The notes: generated from the sequence alone by a model not told the origin. DNA of 64,000 nucleotides from Bacteroidales bacterium (GCA_017527945.1 JAFXPL010000057.1:3138-67137); one strand, 5' to 3'; counted from the stretch's first letter, positions 18,054-27,240 are shown. Made by a program: numbers and translations.

Positions 18054-18111
18054 GATGGTATGTTTTTACGTTATTATTAAAATTTCTTTTTTCTATATAG
18101 TTTCAATGCTA

Positions 18112-18483
18112 CTAATATGCACTTCCTTCAATATTAATCTTTTCAACTTGGGTTATCTCCCCTTTACAACCACATTTTGGACAAGTAACATGACTTTGAC
18201 CATGGTAACATATAATTGTATGGCAATTATTACAACTATACCAGTGTTTAGATTCACAATAAGGACACCCAGGAAAGTTTGCATCTTCGACGATTCTTCC
18301 AGACACCTTGATGCGATCATACCCTTCTCTTTGAGCCTTTTCATAATCGATTTTGAAAGACCACACCATCTTATACAAACCAAATTCCCCCTTATCTACG
18401 GTAATCCCATAGGGCTTCTTTGTTTTTTCACACATCGCCAGTGTGACAAACGCAGCTTCGCTTAAAGGTGTAATTTCAGGCAT
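18112..18483 (-). CDS. Stand-alone TerY-C-like zinc-ribbon protein
   Basis: The 123 residues end in a dense metal-binding region: C73, C76, C84, C87, H88, C92, H94, H98, C101, C104 and C106 (PGCPYCESKHWYSCNNC, then CPKCGC). This pattern matches the TerY-C metal-binding domain, usually fused to TerY or its kinase. Residues 1-70 form a β-rich region (KMVWSFKIDYEKAQREGYDR). It sits between the kinase (2-base gap) and the TerY-like gene, which supports a separated TerY-C module that senses metal or docks the kinase onto TerY. Confidence 0.75.
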   Translation of the reverse strand: MPEITPLSEAAFVTLAMCEKTKKPYGITVDKGEFGLYKMVWSFKIDYEKAQREGYDRIKVSGRIVEDANFPGCPYCESKHWYSCNNCHTIICYHGQSHVTCPKCGCKGEITQVEKINIEGSAY

Positions 18484-18485
18484 AG

Positions 18486-19751
18486 TTATCTTGATATTAT
18501 TTCTCCTTTAGTCGTTTGATTGAAAGAGACTTTGATTCCCTCCTTCACTGGCACACACTCTCCAGGTGCAACTGTTTTCAACTTTCCGCTAGGAGTTTCC
18601 GCCGTCCATGTAGTATCCGATGAAAGATTCTTTAAGAGCAATAATCCTGCTTTTGCATCCTTTAACACCAACACATCGGCATTGTTGTCGTGGTCAATAT
18701 AGAGTTTGGTACCTCCTGTTAGAAAGACATTTCGATTGCCTATTTTAAGCGATAGAGGAACTTCTACATCCTTTCCACAGTTCATACACATGCTCTTGCC
18801 CTCTTCGATAAAGGTTTCTCCTTTGCAATGGGGGCAGATAACAAGGCTATCGCGCAGGGTTGCAATCAACTTCTCCCAATTCTGCTCAAGCATACGTTTC
18901 TGCGGATTTCGGAGTATTTCTTCGCTAAACTCACGAGTGAACGTGTTCCGCAGAATTGCAGGCAAAACCGGCCAACGGCGAATGACATTTTGATGGATTC
19001 CTCGAACAGGGAGGTTGCTTTTGTCGTTGGGGTTATAGATGAATACCGCCTCACTTCCGTAAAACTTCTTCTCGTAAGTATCAGTCATACAAGGACAGGC
19101 AACAACCTTTGCACCTTCGAGCGGATGGTTGACATAGAAGAGCATGAAGAGGATGACGGACAACGAATAGCGGTCGCTGTACTTGTCGGGAATGCCACCG
19201 GCCACAACTTCGGGTGCCATATAGCGGGCTTTACCCATGATGCCTGACTTCTCGCCCTGGGGCATCACATTGTCATTGTCGCAGATGAGGACGTCTCCTG
19301 TTTTCGGATCGATGAAGAAGTTGCCATCGTTCAAGTCCTGATAGCTGTAACCGAAACGGTGGAGCATCATGAAGCCATTGCATATCTTCATAGCAGCGTT
19401 CAGCATCGCGTCGAAACTGGCAAACTTGACTTTCGCCATCAAAAAGTTTCCAAACTCGAAATAGTTGCCAGGTCGTAAATCCATAAGGTATCCGAAACTA
19501 CCTTGTTGACGTTCGGCAAGTGCCTTTGGCCAAAGAAAAGCATCACTCGGTGCTCCATTCAGAATATTGTTGTTGAGATTGTTGTAAAAACAGCTGTCCA
19601 GAGCGTTCAGATACCATTTCAACGCCATATCCTTGCCGTTGTAATCCACCAAATAGACAATTCCCTGACCACCGCGTCCAAGTTCTTTCTTGATGGTCAC
19701 AAAACCGCCGTTCGACAATGTTATTTTCGTTCCTTTGGATAATTCTATCAT
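18486..19751 (-). CDS. Ser/Thr protein kinase with C-terminal zinc ribbon (TerY-P kinase)
   Basis: The 421 residues start with a kinase domain: glycine-rich loop GRGGQGIVY at 25-33, Lys45 in MALKWY, catalytic loop YQDLNDGN at 137-144 (in place of HRD...N) and a DND at 158-160 replacing DFG. The APE-like segment RYMAPEVVAGG is intact. Near residues 300-320 lies a zinc ribbon (CPHCKGE...CMNC). A ~95-residue β-rich tail follows that resembles an FHA-like module. This layout is typical of kinases in TerY-P triads. Key catalytic residues remain despite motif drift, so activity is likely. The gene starts 27 bases after the K+ channel gene. Confidence 0.86.
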   Translation of the reverse strand: MIELSKGTKITLSNGGFVTIKKELGRGGQGIVYLVDYNGKDMALKWYLNALDSCFYNNLNNNILNGAPSDAFLWPKALAERQQGSFGYLMDLRPGNYFEFGNFLMAKVKFASFDAMLNAAMKICNGFMMLHRFGYSYQDLNDGNFFIDPKTGDVLICDNDNVMPQGEKSGIMGKARYMAPEVVAGGIPDKYSDRYSLSVILFMLFYVNHPLEGAKVVACPCMTDTYEKKFYGSEAVFIYNPNDKSNLPVRGIHQNVIRRWPVLPAILRNTFTREFSEEILRNPQKRMLEQNWEKLIATLRDSLVICPHCKGETFIEEGKSMCMNCGKDVEVPLSLKIGNRNVFLTGGTKLYIDHDNNADVLVLKDAKAGLLLLKNLSSDTTWTAETPSGKLKTVAPGECVPVKEGIKVSFNQTTKGEIISR

Positions 19752-19778
19752 AAAACGTTATATTACTTGTAACAACAA

Positions 19779-20540
19779 TCAATTATCTTCATTCCCGTCT
19801 TTTTTCAGTTGTTTCAACTCGTCCAAATAACTAGCTGTGATAACACCTGATGGCAGTGCAATGATAGCAATGCCAAAGAGGGATGACATCATGCTGACCA
19901 CTCTTCCAAAATCCGAAACGGGATACACATCGCCGTAACCCACCGTGGTCAAAGAGGTGGTCGCCCAGTACAATGCATCAAAGAATGATTCAAAAACTAC
20001 AACACCATCTGCATCGGGTTTATTAAGTTCCACATTAAACATGATAAGAGCTGTGGTGAAAATGTAGAAAAGGGCAATCGCCAAAACAGTCAATAAGACA
20101 TAACGTTCTTTTTTGAAGACGCGAAACAGCATCTGTATCCGAGTGGAATATCGCAAAACTTTGAGCAAGCGAAGCAGTTTCAGCAAGCGTATGGTCCTCA
20201 GAATCTTGTACGTCCGCCCAATCAAGTTTAAAGAAGGCAAAATAGACAGCAAATCTATGATTGCCATAAAAGTGAACGGATACGTGGCAAACGCAAAGGC
20301 TGGCTTCCTATCTGGATGTCGAAAATCAGCGGTAATCCATCTTGCAAAATAGTCAAAGACGAATGCTGTAACGGATATTCGGTCAAACCAAACGAAAAGT
20401 TCCAACTGCGTTTTGAACATCAGAGGTATAAGACTGACAACAATCATGGTAAGCATAAAGCAATCGTATGCTATGCTTGCCGTTGAACGATCTGTGTCTT
20501 TCTCAATAATAGAAAACAACCTTTGTCGGTCCATCTTCAT
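19779..20540 (-). CDS. Voltage-gated-type potassium channel
   Basis: The 253 residues show six transmembrane segments. The S4 voltage sensor is a ladder of basic residues (TYKILRTIRLLKLLRLLKVL at about 108-127). The selectivity filter is TTVGYGD at about 198-204, between S5 and S6. The length is normal for bacterial Kv channels. It is the first gene of the minus-strand operon and starts 27 bases before the kinase gene, on the same strand. Such channels usually stand alone. Here it may be a stress sensor or a phosphorylation-controlled effector that changes membrane potential. A second ATG two codons in is equally possible. Confidence 0.88.
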   Translation of the reverse strand: MKMDRQRLFSIIEKDTDRSTASIAYDCFMLTMIVVSLIPLMFKTQLELFVWFDRISVTAFVFDYFARWITADFRHPDRKPAFAFATYPFTFMAIIDLLSILPSLNLIGRTYKILRTIRLLKLLRLLKVLRYSTRIQMLFRVFKKERYVLLTVLAIALFYIFTTALIMFNVELNKPDADGVVVFESFFDALYWATTSLTTVGYGDVYPVSDFGRVVSMMSSLFGIAIIALPSGVITASYLDELKQLKKDGNEDN

Positions 20541-20621
20541 CTCAAGGGAACTTTCATTCCCATTTTCACCCTCCGGCGACTCCCGATTCCGGACAAAAAA
20601 AATTACTCAACTAAACCACAT

Positions 20622-20660
20622 AAAAAAAGCGCGGGAATCTGAGTTCATCGCTCATCCCGC
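20622..20660 (-). terminator. Intrinsic terminator of the 6S-like RNA
   Basis: On the minus strand GCGGGA pairs with TCCCGC (20655-20660 with 20631-20636), with an inner GAG/CTC pairing, followed by a run of seven T. It ends the small RNA about 80 bases before the channel gene. Confidence 0.8.
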
Positions 20661-20884
20661 TTGTGAGGCCTTCGCATTGCCTTGTACCCGAGGATAAGCA
20701 ATGCCGAAGCCCACGCTGTATGCATATACGAGAATATACACAACCATGGACATTGGCCATTGCCTTACCGTGCGGATACAAGATGAAAGTTGCGAAGTTC
20801 CACAAGCCGCAGATAAGACGTTGACTCAACGCCTTTTATGTCTGTCTCCCACCCGCAAACCCGTCAACGGGCCACGGAAGATTG
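20625..20884 (-). ncRNA. Structured small RNA resembling Bacteroidales-1 / 6S RNA
   Basis: The minus strand can fold into a long rod. 20801-20807 pairs with 20659-20665 (CACAAGC/GCTTGTG), 20792-20797 with 20670-20675 (GCGAAG/CTTCGC), 20774-20781 with 20682-20689, and 20758-20763 with 20698-20703. Unpaired bulges and an apical loop remain, giving a 6S-like shape of about 150 bases. A -7 element at 20891-20898 and a terminator at 20622-20660 bound a ~260-base transcript. There is no credible protein frame. The promoter-terminator unit and rod shape suggest the Bacteroidales-1/6S class, which regulates RNA polymerase. The 5' ~75 bases add a separate hairpin (20860-20871). Confidence 0.62.
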
Positions 20885-20890
20885 ACGATG

Positions 20891-20898
20891 CAAAAGTA
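20891..20898 (-). promoter_or_regulatory. -7 promoter element of the 6S-like RNA
   Basis: TACTTTTG on the minus strand, followed by CATCG, fits the Bacteroidetes -7 consensus and places transcription start near 20884. Confidence 0.65.
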
Positions 20899-21217
20899 CA
20901 AAAATAACATATCACATCGTGAAAAAAGCTTAATGTTTTTTGATGTGGTTATTTAAGCATAGACTTATTGCCCGATCTCCTCAAAAATAAAACCCAAATA
21001 ATCAAATAGACTTTTTGTCAAAGAAAAATGATAAGTCACGGTTATTTTGTGGCCCTAAAGAGAGAAAACGCGGTTGAACAGTTTCGTTTTAGTTGATTTA
21101 TTGCATTTGTAATGCTAATATACTAGCATGTTGCTGTTGTAAACAGGCATATCGGGCGGACGTGTGCCTAGTTGATCTTTTTGGAGAAGAACTTGTTGAG
21201 TGCTTCGAAAATTTAAT

Positions 21218-21225
21218 TATTTTTG
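21218..21225 (+). promoter_or_regulatory. -7 promoter element of the MBL/STAND pair
   Basis: TATTTTTG followed by CGGCC, about 180 bases before the MBL start. It implies a fairly long 5' leader, in which I see no clear structure. Confidence 0.5.
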
Positions 21226-21407
21226 CGGCCATGATTGGTGTTGATATGAGATAGTATGTGTTGAACCTAAAGATCTAACAACAATCATTTTGCAAAAAGA
21301 ATATCAGAAAAGCTGCCAAACGCCCGAATATTAATAACTTTCTAAATGTCAATAAGATAAAGAAAATTTGAAAATTTTATCACGTGCTCAAATTACAGAC
21401 TATTAAG

Positions 21408-22373
21408 ATGATAATAGATTTTTTAACAGCAGGAAGTGGCGATAGCATATGGATTAGTCATAACAAAAGAAATGTTGTGATAGATGGCGGGAAAAGTATA
21501 TCTACCATAAAGGCTCGATATGACCAAATGCCCGCGGATGAGCACATTGACTTACTGGTTGTAACTCATATAGATTCTGACCATATAGCAGGGGTAATTG
21601 AATTGGTTAAGCACATGAAAGAAAAAGGAGAGTTGAATAGGCTAGAACAAGTATGGTTCAATTTTCCCAAAAAAGAAGAAACTGGTGAATATTCTGTAAC
21701 CGAAGGAAACACTTTGTCAACAAATCTCTGCAACATTGAAGGATTGTATTGGAACAACAACACATCCCTATTGTTAGGCAAACCTGTGAATATTGGGGGT
21801 ATCAAGCTCCATGTTTTAGCTCCTGACCACGATGTTGCCAATGAATATAAAACTAAAGCACCTGCTGAACTGGGTTTTGAGAATGCGGATTGGGATGTTG
21901 AATTAAAAACTTTGGTTGAGAGTGTGGATGATGACGATTTAGATGAAGGTGGTCCCAATAGCCAGTCGACAGTCATTTTGGTTGAGTGTGGAGATAAAAA
22001 AGTCTTACTGCCTGGAGATTGTACCCCAAACGAACTACACAATGTTCTTCAATCATATAATAGCATCAATGGAACTCCGCTGAAGTTAGATTTGATGAAA
22101 CTGCCACATCATGGGAGTTATAGAAATCTCACAAAAGAGATATTGGCTGAAGTGGAGTGTTCGAACTTTGTGATTTCGACAAACGTGAACAAAAAATATT
22201 GTTTTCCAAACAAAGGTACAATTGCCAAGCTAATATGCTACAGGCGTAATGCAGAGGAAAAAATCAATATCTATTTCAATTATAAGGAAACCCTTGAGAT
22301 TCTTGGAATAACGAAAGAAGAGCAGGAAAAGTACAACATAAAACTCTACAACCGTCATGAGTTCACTTTATGA
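21408..22373 (+). CDS. MBL-fold hydrolase of the ComEC C-terminal type (defence-associated)
   Basis: The protein is 321 residues from the ATG at 21408; a GTG eight codons earlier is possible, but MIIDFLTAGSGDS is the typical start of this fold. Metal-binding motifs are THIDSDHIAG near residues 55-64 (HxDxDH form), LLPGDC near 205 and KLPHHGSYRN near 235. Related domains form the C terminus of ComEC and act on nucleic acid or nucleotides. Its last 17 bases overlap the start of the protease-STAND gene, so the pair is translationally coupled. An MBL protein next to a trypsin-NTPase protein resembles antiviral STAND (AVAST) modules. Confidence 0.83.
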   Translation: MIIDFLTAGSGDSIWISHNKRNVVIDGGKSISTIKARYDQMPADEHIDLLVVTHIDSDHIAGVIELVKHMKEKGELNRLEQVWFNFPKKEETGEYSVTEGNTLSTNLCNIEGLYWNNNTSLLLGKPVNIGGIKLHVLAPDHDVANEYKTKAPAELGFENADWDVELKTLVESVDDDDLDEGGPNSQSTVILVECGDKKVLLPGDCTPNELHNVLQSYNSINGTPLKLDLMKLPHHGSYRNLTKEILAEVECSNFVISTNVNKKYCFPNKGTIAKLICYRRNAEEKINIYFNYKETLEILGITKEEQEKYNIKLYNRHEFTL

Positions 22374-25300
22374 TATACGTCGTAACTGTGTCAGGATTAA
22401 AGCTGACATAAAAGGAACTGGTATTGCTTTCCGGGGGAGCGGTGTGCTATATCCATTAGGCACAGATACAGGCTACGACTATGTCCTAACGGCACAGCAT
22501 ATCCTAAAAGATGCTAAGAATAAGAATCTGATTTCACAACTTAATAAAATCACGGCTATAGAGATTGAAATATCAGAGGGCGGTTCTTTTGCTACATATA
22601 AAACGATTGCAAAAGAAGACGTTTGGGAGTCATTATTGCCTATAGGCGAAGATTTTCTCATCATAAAGATAGACAAGGGAGAAAAGCAGTTTGAGACTTT
22701 CCAACTGGCTGATGACCTTATTGAAGAAAAGCCCATGCATCTTTATGGTATTTCTGGTGATGCACAAGATGTGATTACCAGACTGGACTGTAAGTGTGTG
22801 GACAAGAATGTGGAAATGGTAAATGTCACCTCGCCTGTTGACAATATGGATAGTCTTCGTGGTATGTCAGGTGGCGGTTTGTTTGCCATGAATCAACCCT
22901 TGATGTATGGTGTGCTTTGGAAATATGCTGCTACAGATGGAGAGTTCCATAACGTTAGGATTTCGCAAACATTAGAGGATCTGATAAGTGAGCAACTGAC
23001 AGCACGGGGATGGGCAAATATTAATTTCATAAACATTGCGGAGTGTAAACATGCCATGTGCGATGTTTACAAAAAGGTATTTCATGATATTAATGATACG
23101 ATTTTGGTGAACCGTAGGGATACTACATTTCCTTTGGAAGCCAGATTCGTAATGCCTGACTTTATTGATGAAGTGCAAAGCTTGAATACTAAGGACTCTG
23201 AAACACTTGAGGATAAATCTGAAGATTTTGATATGACAGTTAACTATCTGAAAGGTGATAATGTTCAAGAATTTGGTAAGCAGTATTTGAAAGAGTTTTA
23301 TAGCCAACTAAACAAGACAAGTGATAGGGAAATAAGACTTCCCGCCTCATCTATATTGACCCCTGATAGGAATATCTTGCTCATTGTTGGAGGCCCAGGC
23401 GCTGGAAAGTCTACGGTTCTAAAATTTCTTACGCTGAAGTTGTTAAAGGGACAGATGGATGCTTATGAAGGTTATCTACCTGTATGGATGCCTTTTGCAT
23501 ATATGGCAAGATACTCTGACCGTGAAATAAAGAATATTATACAGGTATGGCTTGAAGAATACAAACTTTGGGAAAAATACAGCTACTATCTGGAGTATGC
23601 TTTCGAGCAAAAAAAGATTCTCCTGATAGCTGACGGAATAGATGAATGGGGTGATGAGCCTTTGCAGGCAGACCAGATTATCAGAAAAGTGAAAGCAGAA
23701 ACGGAGGCAGGGAACATGCTTGCTATTTTCTCAAGCCGTGAATATGGCATTGCAAACATTAACTCTCCTTTCAGCACGGACGACACCTATACTATTGCTC
23801 CCCTATCAGCCTCACAGCAGGATATGCTGATAAAGAATTGTTTGGAACATTACAATGGCCTGATAAGCGACATAAAGCGACAGACCGCTTTCCTATCTAC
23901 GAAGTTGAGGTTGTTACAGAATGTGGACCGCATGAAAGAAAATCCAATGCTTTTGACAATCCTCATTGGTCAGTATTTACAGGGTAACGAACTGCCTCAC
24001 AATAATATAGCTGCAATGGACTGCATCGTGGAACAATTATTTGTAAAGCACCAACAATCTCGTAAATATCAGGCTTTCGATTATTCCAAGTCCTTTGACT
24101 TCACGAGCAATAAGATGTTGTTAGGCGTTCTATCGAAGGAAATGTTTGATTATTATAATGATGGAATCATGGATAGGACGCAGGCAGAAATACTGCTCAA
24201 CCAATATCTTAATAGTCAGACAACTGGGCAGGAGTTGAACAATGCTCATATTGTGGATGATTTGTTTAGCCACGATACGCATCAACTTGGCGTTATTGAA
24301 GAAAGAACTGGATCCAGAATTTCTTTCATCAACCGACAGTTACAGGAATTCATGACGGCCAAATACCTTTCATTAGATGAAGGAAAGTCTAAAGCATTCA
24401 TACAGGAGCAGGCCGCTAAAACAGGAATGCATCAGGTAGTGCTGTTTCTTTTTGAGATGATGCCTGCTTCCGCTTTTGTGGGACTATACCAAGTCTTAAA
24501 ATCAGTAACAACTAATGACTACAGGGATTATTATCTGTATAAGCTAAGGCTGGAAATTTTGGTAAGGTCAATTAAGGCCCCCAAGCAGTTCCTTCTTGAA
24601 GAAATAGAGGAATATATTCAGAAAATCGAGTGGTCTTTTGATTATGACACCAAACACGATTTGCTGGAAATACTTCTTGATGGCTTGTATAATAAAGCGT
24701 TGGCGGATCGAGTGGTGGATTTCATCTCAATATATATACCTTCCACCTCCGTGTATCACGATATTCGGTTATACGGACTGTTGAATGTTTTAGGGTTGAC
24801 TGAATTGGAACGACAGTTTGTTGTCCTAACCATTATCAACGGCGAAGTAAGCAACAAGATTCTCGCCTCAAAGGTGATAAGGAAGCATATCGCTGGTGAT
24901 GAGAAACTGCTGGAGTTAGTGAATGGTTATATAACTCCATCTACTATCCCTGAAGTTGTGGCTTTTTTCATCAGAAGCGTCATTGTTGAAGGGATTGACA
25001 TGGACAAGGAAGAAGAGTTGGTTAGGAAGGTAGTGGCGGGTGACATCTATACTCAGTTCTACCAGATGGAGTTTTCATTATTTAAAGGAGAAAGAATTGA
25101 AGAAGGAGACTGTTTGGAACTGGTGTCAAAGTTGTCATATACACTAAACGATGAGGCTATCAGGGTGCTGCTAAAGTATTATAAAGAAAGTGAGGAAATC
25201 AAGAAGATAGCACTAAAATCCGTTTCTGCTCAATTTAGAGAACAAAACAATATAGGCAGGAATATTGCTTGGCAGTACCTGCTAACCTGTTGGTTGAATG

Positions 25301-27240
25301 ATCCTGACGTTATCAAGGCAATAGAGAAAGAGCTTAAAGAGACATATCCTTTCAATCACGGAAATGGCCATGAATTATGGGGAATTATTCAAAGACAGGA
25401 GATTTCACCAGAATTGCGACAAGTGATAACCGACTGGGCAGTGAATAGAGGTAAGCAGAAATCAATCTGGGGCATAGATTCCGCCATTGTGAACACTATT
25501 GTTGATGACCCCCGCATTAAGGCAAAACTTCTTGAGGCATTAGATGGAATGACAAGCTTTCAACATATCGTAGTTCACCCTCTGATTAAAAACTGGGGGC
25601 ATGACACAGATGTTATAGAACGACTCCAAAGATGCTTGGACGATGATTCGTTAGAGAATTCATCATGGATTGCCGGTTATGCTTATGATATATACCAAGG
25701 AGATGATGAGCGTACAAAGGAATATCTTGACAGGTGTATCAATGACGCAAATGAAAGTTTAATGAAAGACCGTGCGGTTTCTGTATATATAAGTCATTAT
25801 AAAGAAGAGTTTGCTGAAAAACACCTACAACGGATTCTAAACGGCGAAATCGCAATGAGTGACCTCTTATTTGGTTCCAAGTGGAATATATTAGATGCTA
25901 TCATAGAAAACTATTCGGAACGCCAGGAAGTGAAGGATTTCCTACAGCAGAATTACTCAGATGACTATAGATTCGCAGGGCAAATAATTGCGAAATATCA
26001 TGGTTCTGAGTTAGCCTCTAAAATGTTAAGGAAATGGTATCACTTGGATACACGATTAAGATTAATGATGATTCACAAGATTTCCAACCTGTCGAATATT
26101 GATGAACGTATTGAGGGCTTATTGCATTTGTTCCAACAGGAAGGTAACGCATACGTACTTTGTGACATGGTTTTATGTCTGGCAAGTCATTTGAAAAGAA
26201 AGGGTAGAGATGCTGACGTATTCAGAGTGACGGAGGAGGTGTTCAAGACAACTCAGGTAACAACAGAATATACGTATAAGATGCGATTCTGCATTTACTT
26301 GATGTACCATAAGTTGGATGAATATGTTCAACTGAATTTACGTACAGGAGGAAGAGACTACGAGTTTAACCATTTTAATCTTTTCAACAATGACAGTCCG
26401 TATGTTGAGAAAACTATTGCAGATGAGGCTGATTATCTGCTGGCAGATGATATGGCAAACCTTAAGAAAATTGTCAAAGAAGAAAAGAATATTTATACGT
26501 ATATGGTTTTCTTTTCCAAATATATCAATCCAGCTTCAAAAGCGGCAAATTGCATCGTAAAATATCTTAATGAAAACAAGGACAAAATAAATGATGCCAA
26601 TATATTGTTGTTCTTAAAAAAAGTGGGTAACCAGAAGCCATTGTTGAAAGAATTGGTAATAGCCAATATAGACAATACTGAAAACGAAATGTCTGCAACT
26701 GTGGCTCAAATCATAGCATCTGATTTTAATAAAGACGAAGACATCAAACATCTGTTGAATCTGGATGAGTGGAAATGGTATGTTAATTCCATAAACCGCA
26801 TTTCGCTCAACTGCTCTCTTAACTCGAATGTTGGGAAGTTAAAAGAGCTATTTTGTGAGTACAAAGAACATCAATACGATTTGCCCAACTGTTATGCTAC
26901 ATACAACTTCATATTCTCTATGATGGATGAGAGCAAGGTGGTCGAGAATCTAAAATACTACTTAACTGAACTACAAGACACCTACGTCTATCGGATGATT
27001 GTGACACCATTGACGGTGAGGTTGAAGCGTAATAAGGCGGTTGCAGATAAACTATATGATGAACTGCTGCAGACAGGTGATCCTCGTTTGACCATTGGAT
27101 ATTATTCAATTCTTTCTTCTGCCGGGGTGAAATCAGCGGAATTGAGAGAGTGGCGCCTTCAACAGCATGAGCATCTACATGAATACGGTCATGATATAGT
27201 GAGAAATAGAGAAAGAAAATTGATTACAACGATACAATAG
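22357..27240 (+). CDS. Trypsin-like protease / NACHT NTPase / helical-repeat defence protein (STAND, Avs-like)
   Basis: The protein has 1,627 residues. Residues 1-210 are a trypsin-like serine protease with His in LTAQHIL, Asp in EDFLIIKID and Ser in RGMSGGGLFA. Residues ~340-480 are a NACHT-type NTPase with Walker A GGPGAGKST near 345-353 and Walker B ILLIADGIDEW near 420-430. The remaining ~1,100 residues are helical repeats, the expected ligand sensor. In characterised antiviral STAND proteins the repeats bind a phage protein, the NTPase oligomerises and the N-terminal effector is switched on. Here the effector would be the protease; its target is unknown. Codon use is AT-rich, typical of an island gene. 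Confidence 0.85.
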   Translation: MSSLYDIRRNCVRIKADIKGTGIAFRGSGVLYPLGTDTGYDYVLTAQHILKDAKNKNLISQLNKITAIEIEISEGGSFATYKTIAKEDVWESLLPIGEDFLIIKIDKGEKQFETFQLADDLIEEKPMHLYGISGDAQDVITRLDCKCVDKNVEMVNVTSPVDNMDSLRGMSGGGLFAMNQPLMYGVLWKYAATDGEFHNVRISQTLEDLISEQLTARGWANINFINIAECKHAMCDVYKKVFHDINDTILVNRRDTTFPLEARFVMPDFIDEVQSLNTKDSETLEDKSEDFDMTVNYLKGDNVQEFGKQYLKEFYSQLNKTSDREIRLPASSILTPDRNILLIVGGPGAGKSTVLKFLTLKLLKGQMDAYEGYLPVWMPFAYMARYSDREIKNIIQVWLEEYKLWEKYSYYLEYAFEQKKILLIADGIDEWGDEPLQADQIIRKVKAETEAGNMLAIFSSREYGIANINSPFSTDDTYTIAPLSASQQDMLIKNCLEHYNGLISDIKRQTAFLSTKLRLLQNVDRMKENPMLLTILIGQYLQGNELPHNNIAAMDCIVEQLFVKHQQSRKYQAFDYSKSFDFTSNKMLLGVLSKEMFDYYNDGIMDRTQAEILLNQYLNSQTTGQELNNAHIVDDLFSHDTHQLGVIEERTGSRISFINRQLQEFMTAKYLSLDEGKSKAFIQEQAAKTGMHQVVLFLFEMMPASAFVGLYQVLKSVTTNDYRDYYLYKLRLEILVRSIKAPKQFLLEEIEEYIQKIEWSFDYDTKHDLLEILLDGLYNKALADRVVDFISIYIPSTSVYHDIRLYGLLNVLGLTELERQFVVLTIINGEVSNKILASKVIRKHIAGDEKLLELVNGYITPSTIPEVVAFFIRSVIVEGIDMDKEEELVRKVVAGDIYTQFYQMEFSLFKGERIEEGDCLELVSKLSYTLNDEAIRVLLKYYKESEEIKKIALKSVSAQFREQNNIGRNIAWQYLLTCWLNDPDVIKAIEKELKETYPFNHGNGHELWGIIQRQEISPELRQVITDWAVNRGKQKSIWGIDSAIVNTIVDDPRIKAKLLEALDGMTSFQHIVVHPLIKNWGHDTDVIERLQRCLDDDSLENSSWIAGYAYDIYQGDDERTKEYLDRCINDANESLMKDRAVSVYISHYKEEFAEKHLQRILNGEIAMSDLLFGSKWNILDAIIENYSERQEVKDFLQQNYSDDYRFAGQIIAKYHGSELASKMLRKWYHLDTRLRLMMIHKISNLSNIDERIEGLLHLFQQEGNAYVLCDMVLCLASHLKRKGRDADVFRVTEEVFKTTQVTTEYTYKMRFCIYLMYHKLDEYVQLNLRTGGRDYEFNHFNLFNNDSPYVEKTIADEADYLLADDMANLKKIVKEEKNIYTYMVFFSKYINPASKAANCIVKYLNENKDKINDANILLFLKKVGNQKPLLKELVIANIDNTENEMSATVAQIIASDFNKDEDIKHLLNLDEWKWYVNSINRISLNCSLNSNVGKLKELFCEYKEHQYDLPNCYATYNFIFSMMDESKVVENLKYYLTELQDTYVYRMIVTPLTVRLKRNKAVADKLYDELLQTGDPRLTIGYYSILSSAGVKSAELREWRLQQHEHLHEYGHDIVRNRERKLITTIQ

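Larger units (their letters stand above)
20541..21407. other. Divergent intergenic region with ncRNA and promoters
   Basis: About 870 bases without a protein gene, separating the Hxs/TerY operon from the MBL/STAND pair. It contains a structured RNA with its own terminator and promoter on the minus strand, and a plus-strand promoter at 21218-21225. No clear -7 element was found between the terminator and the channel start, so that operon's promoter is weak, atypical, or supplied by terminator read-through. Confidence 0.6.
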
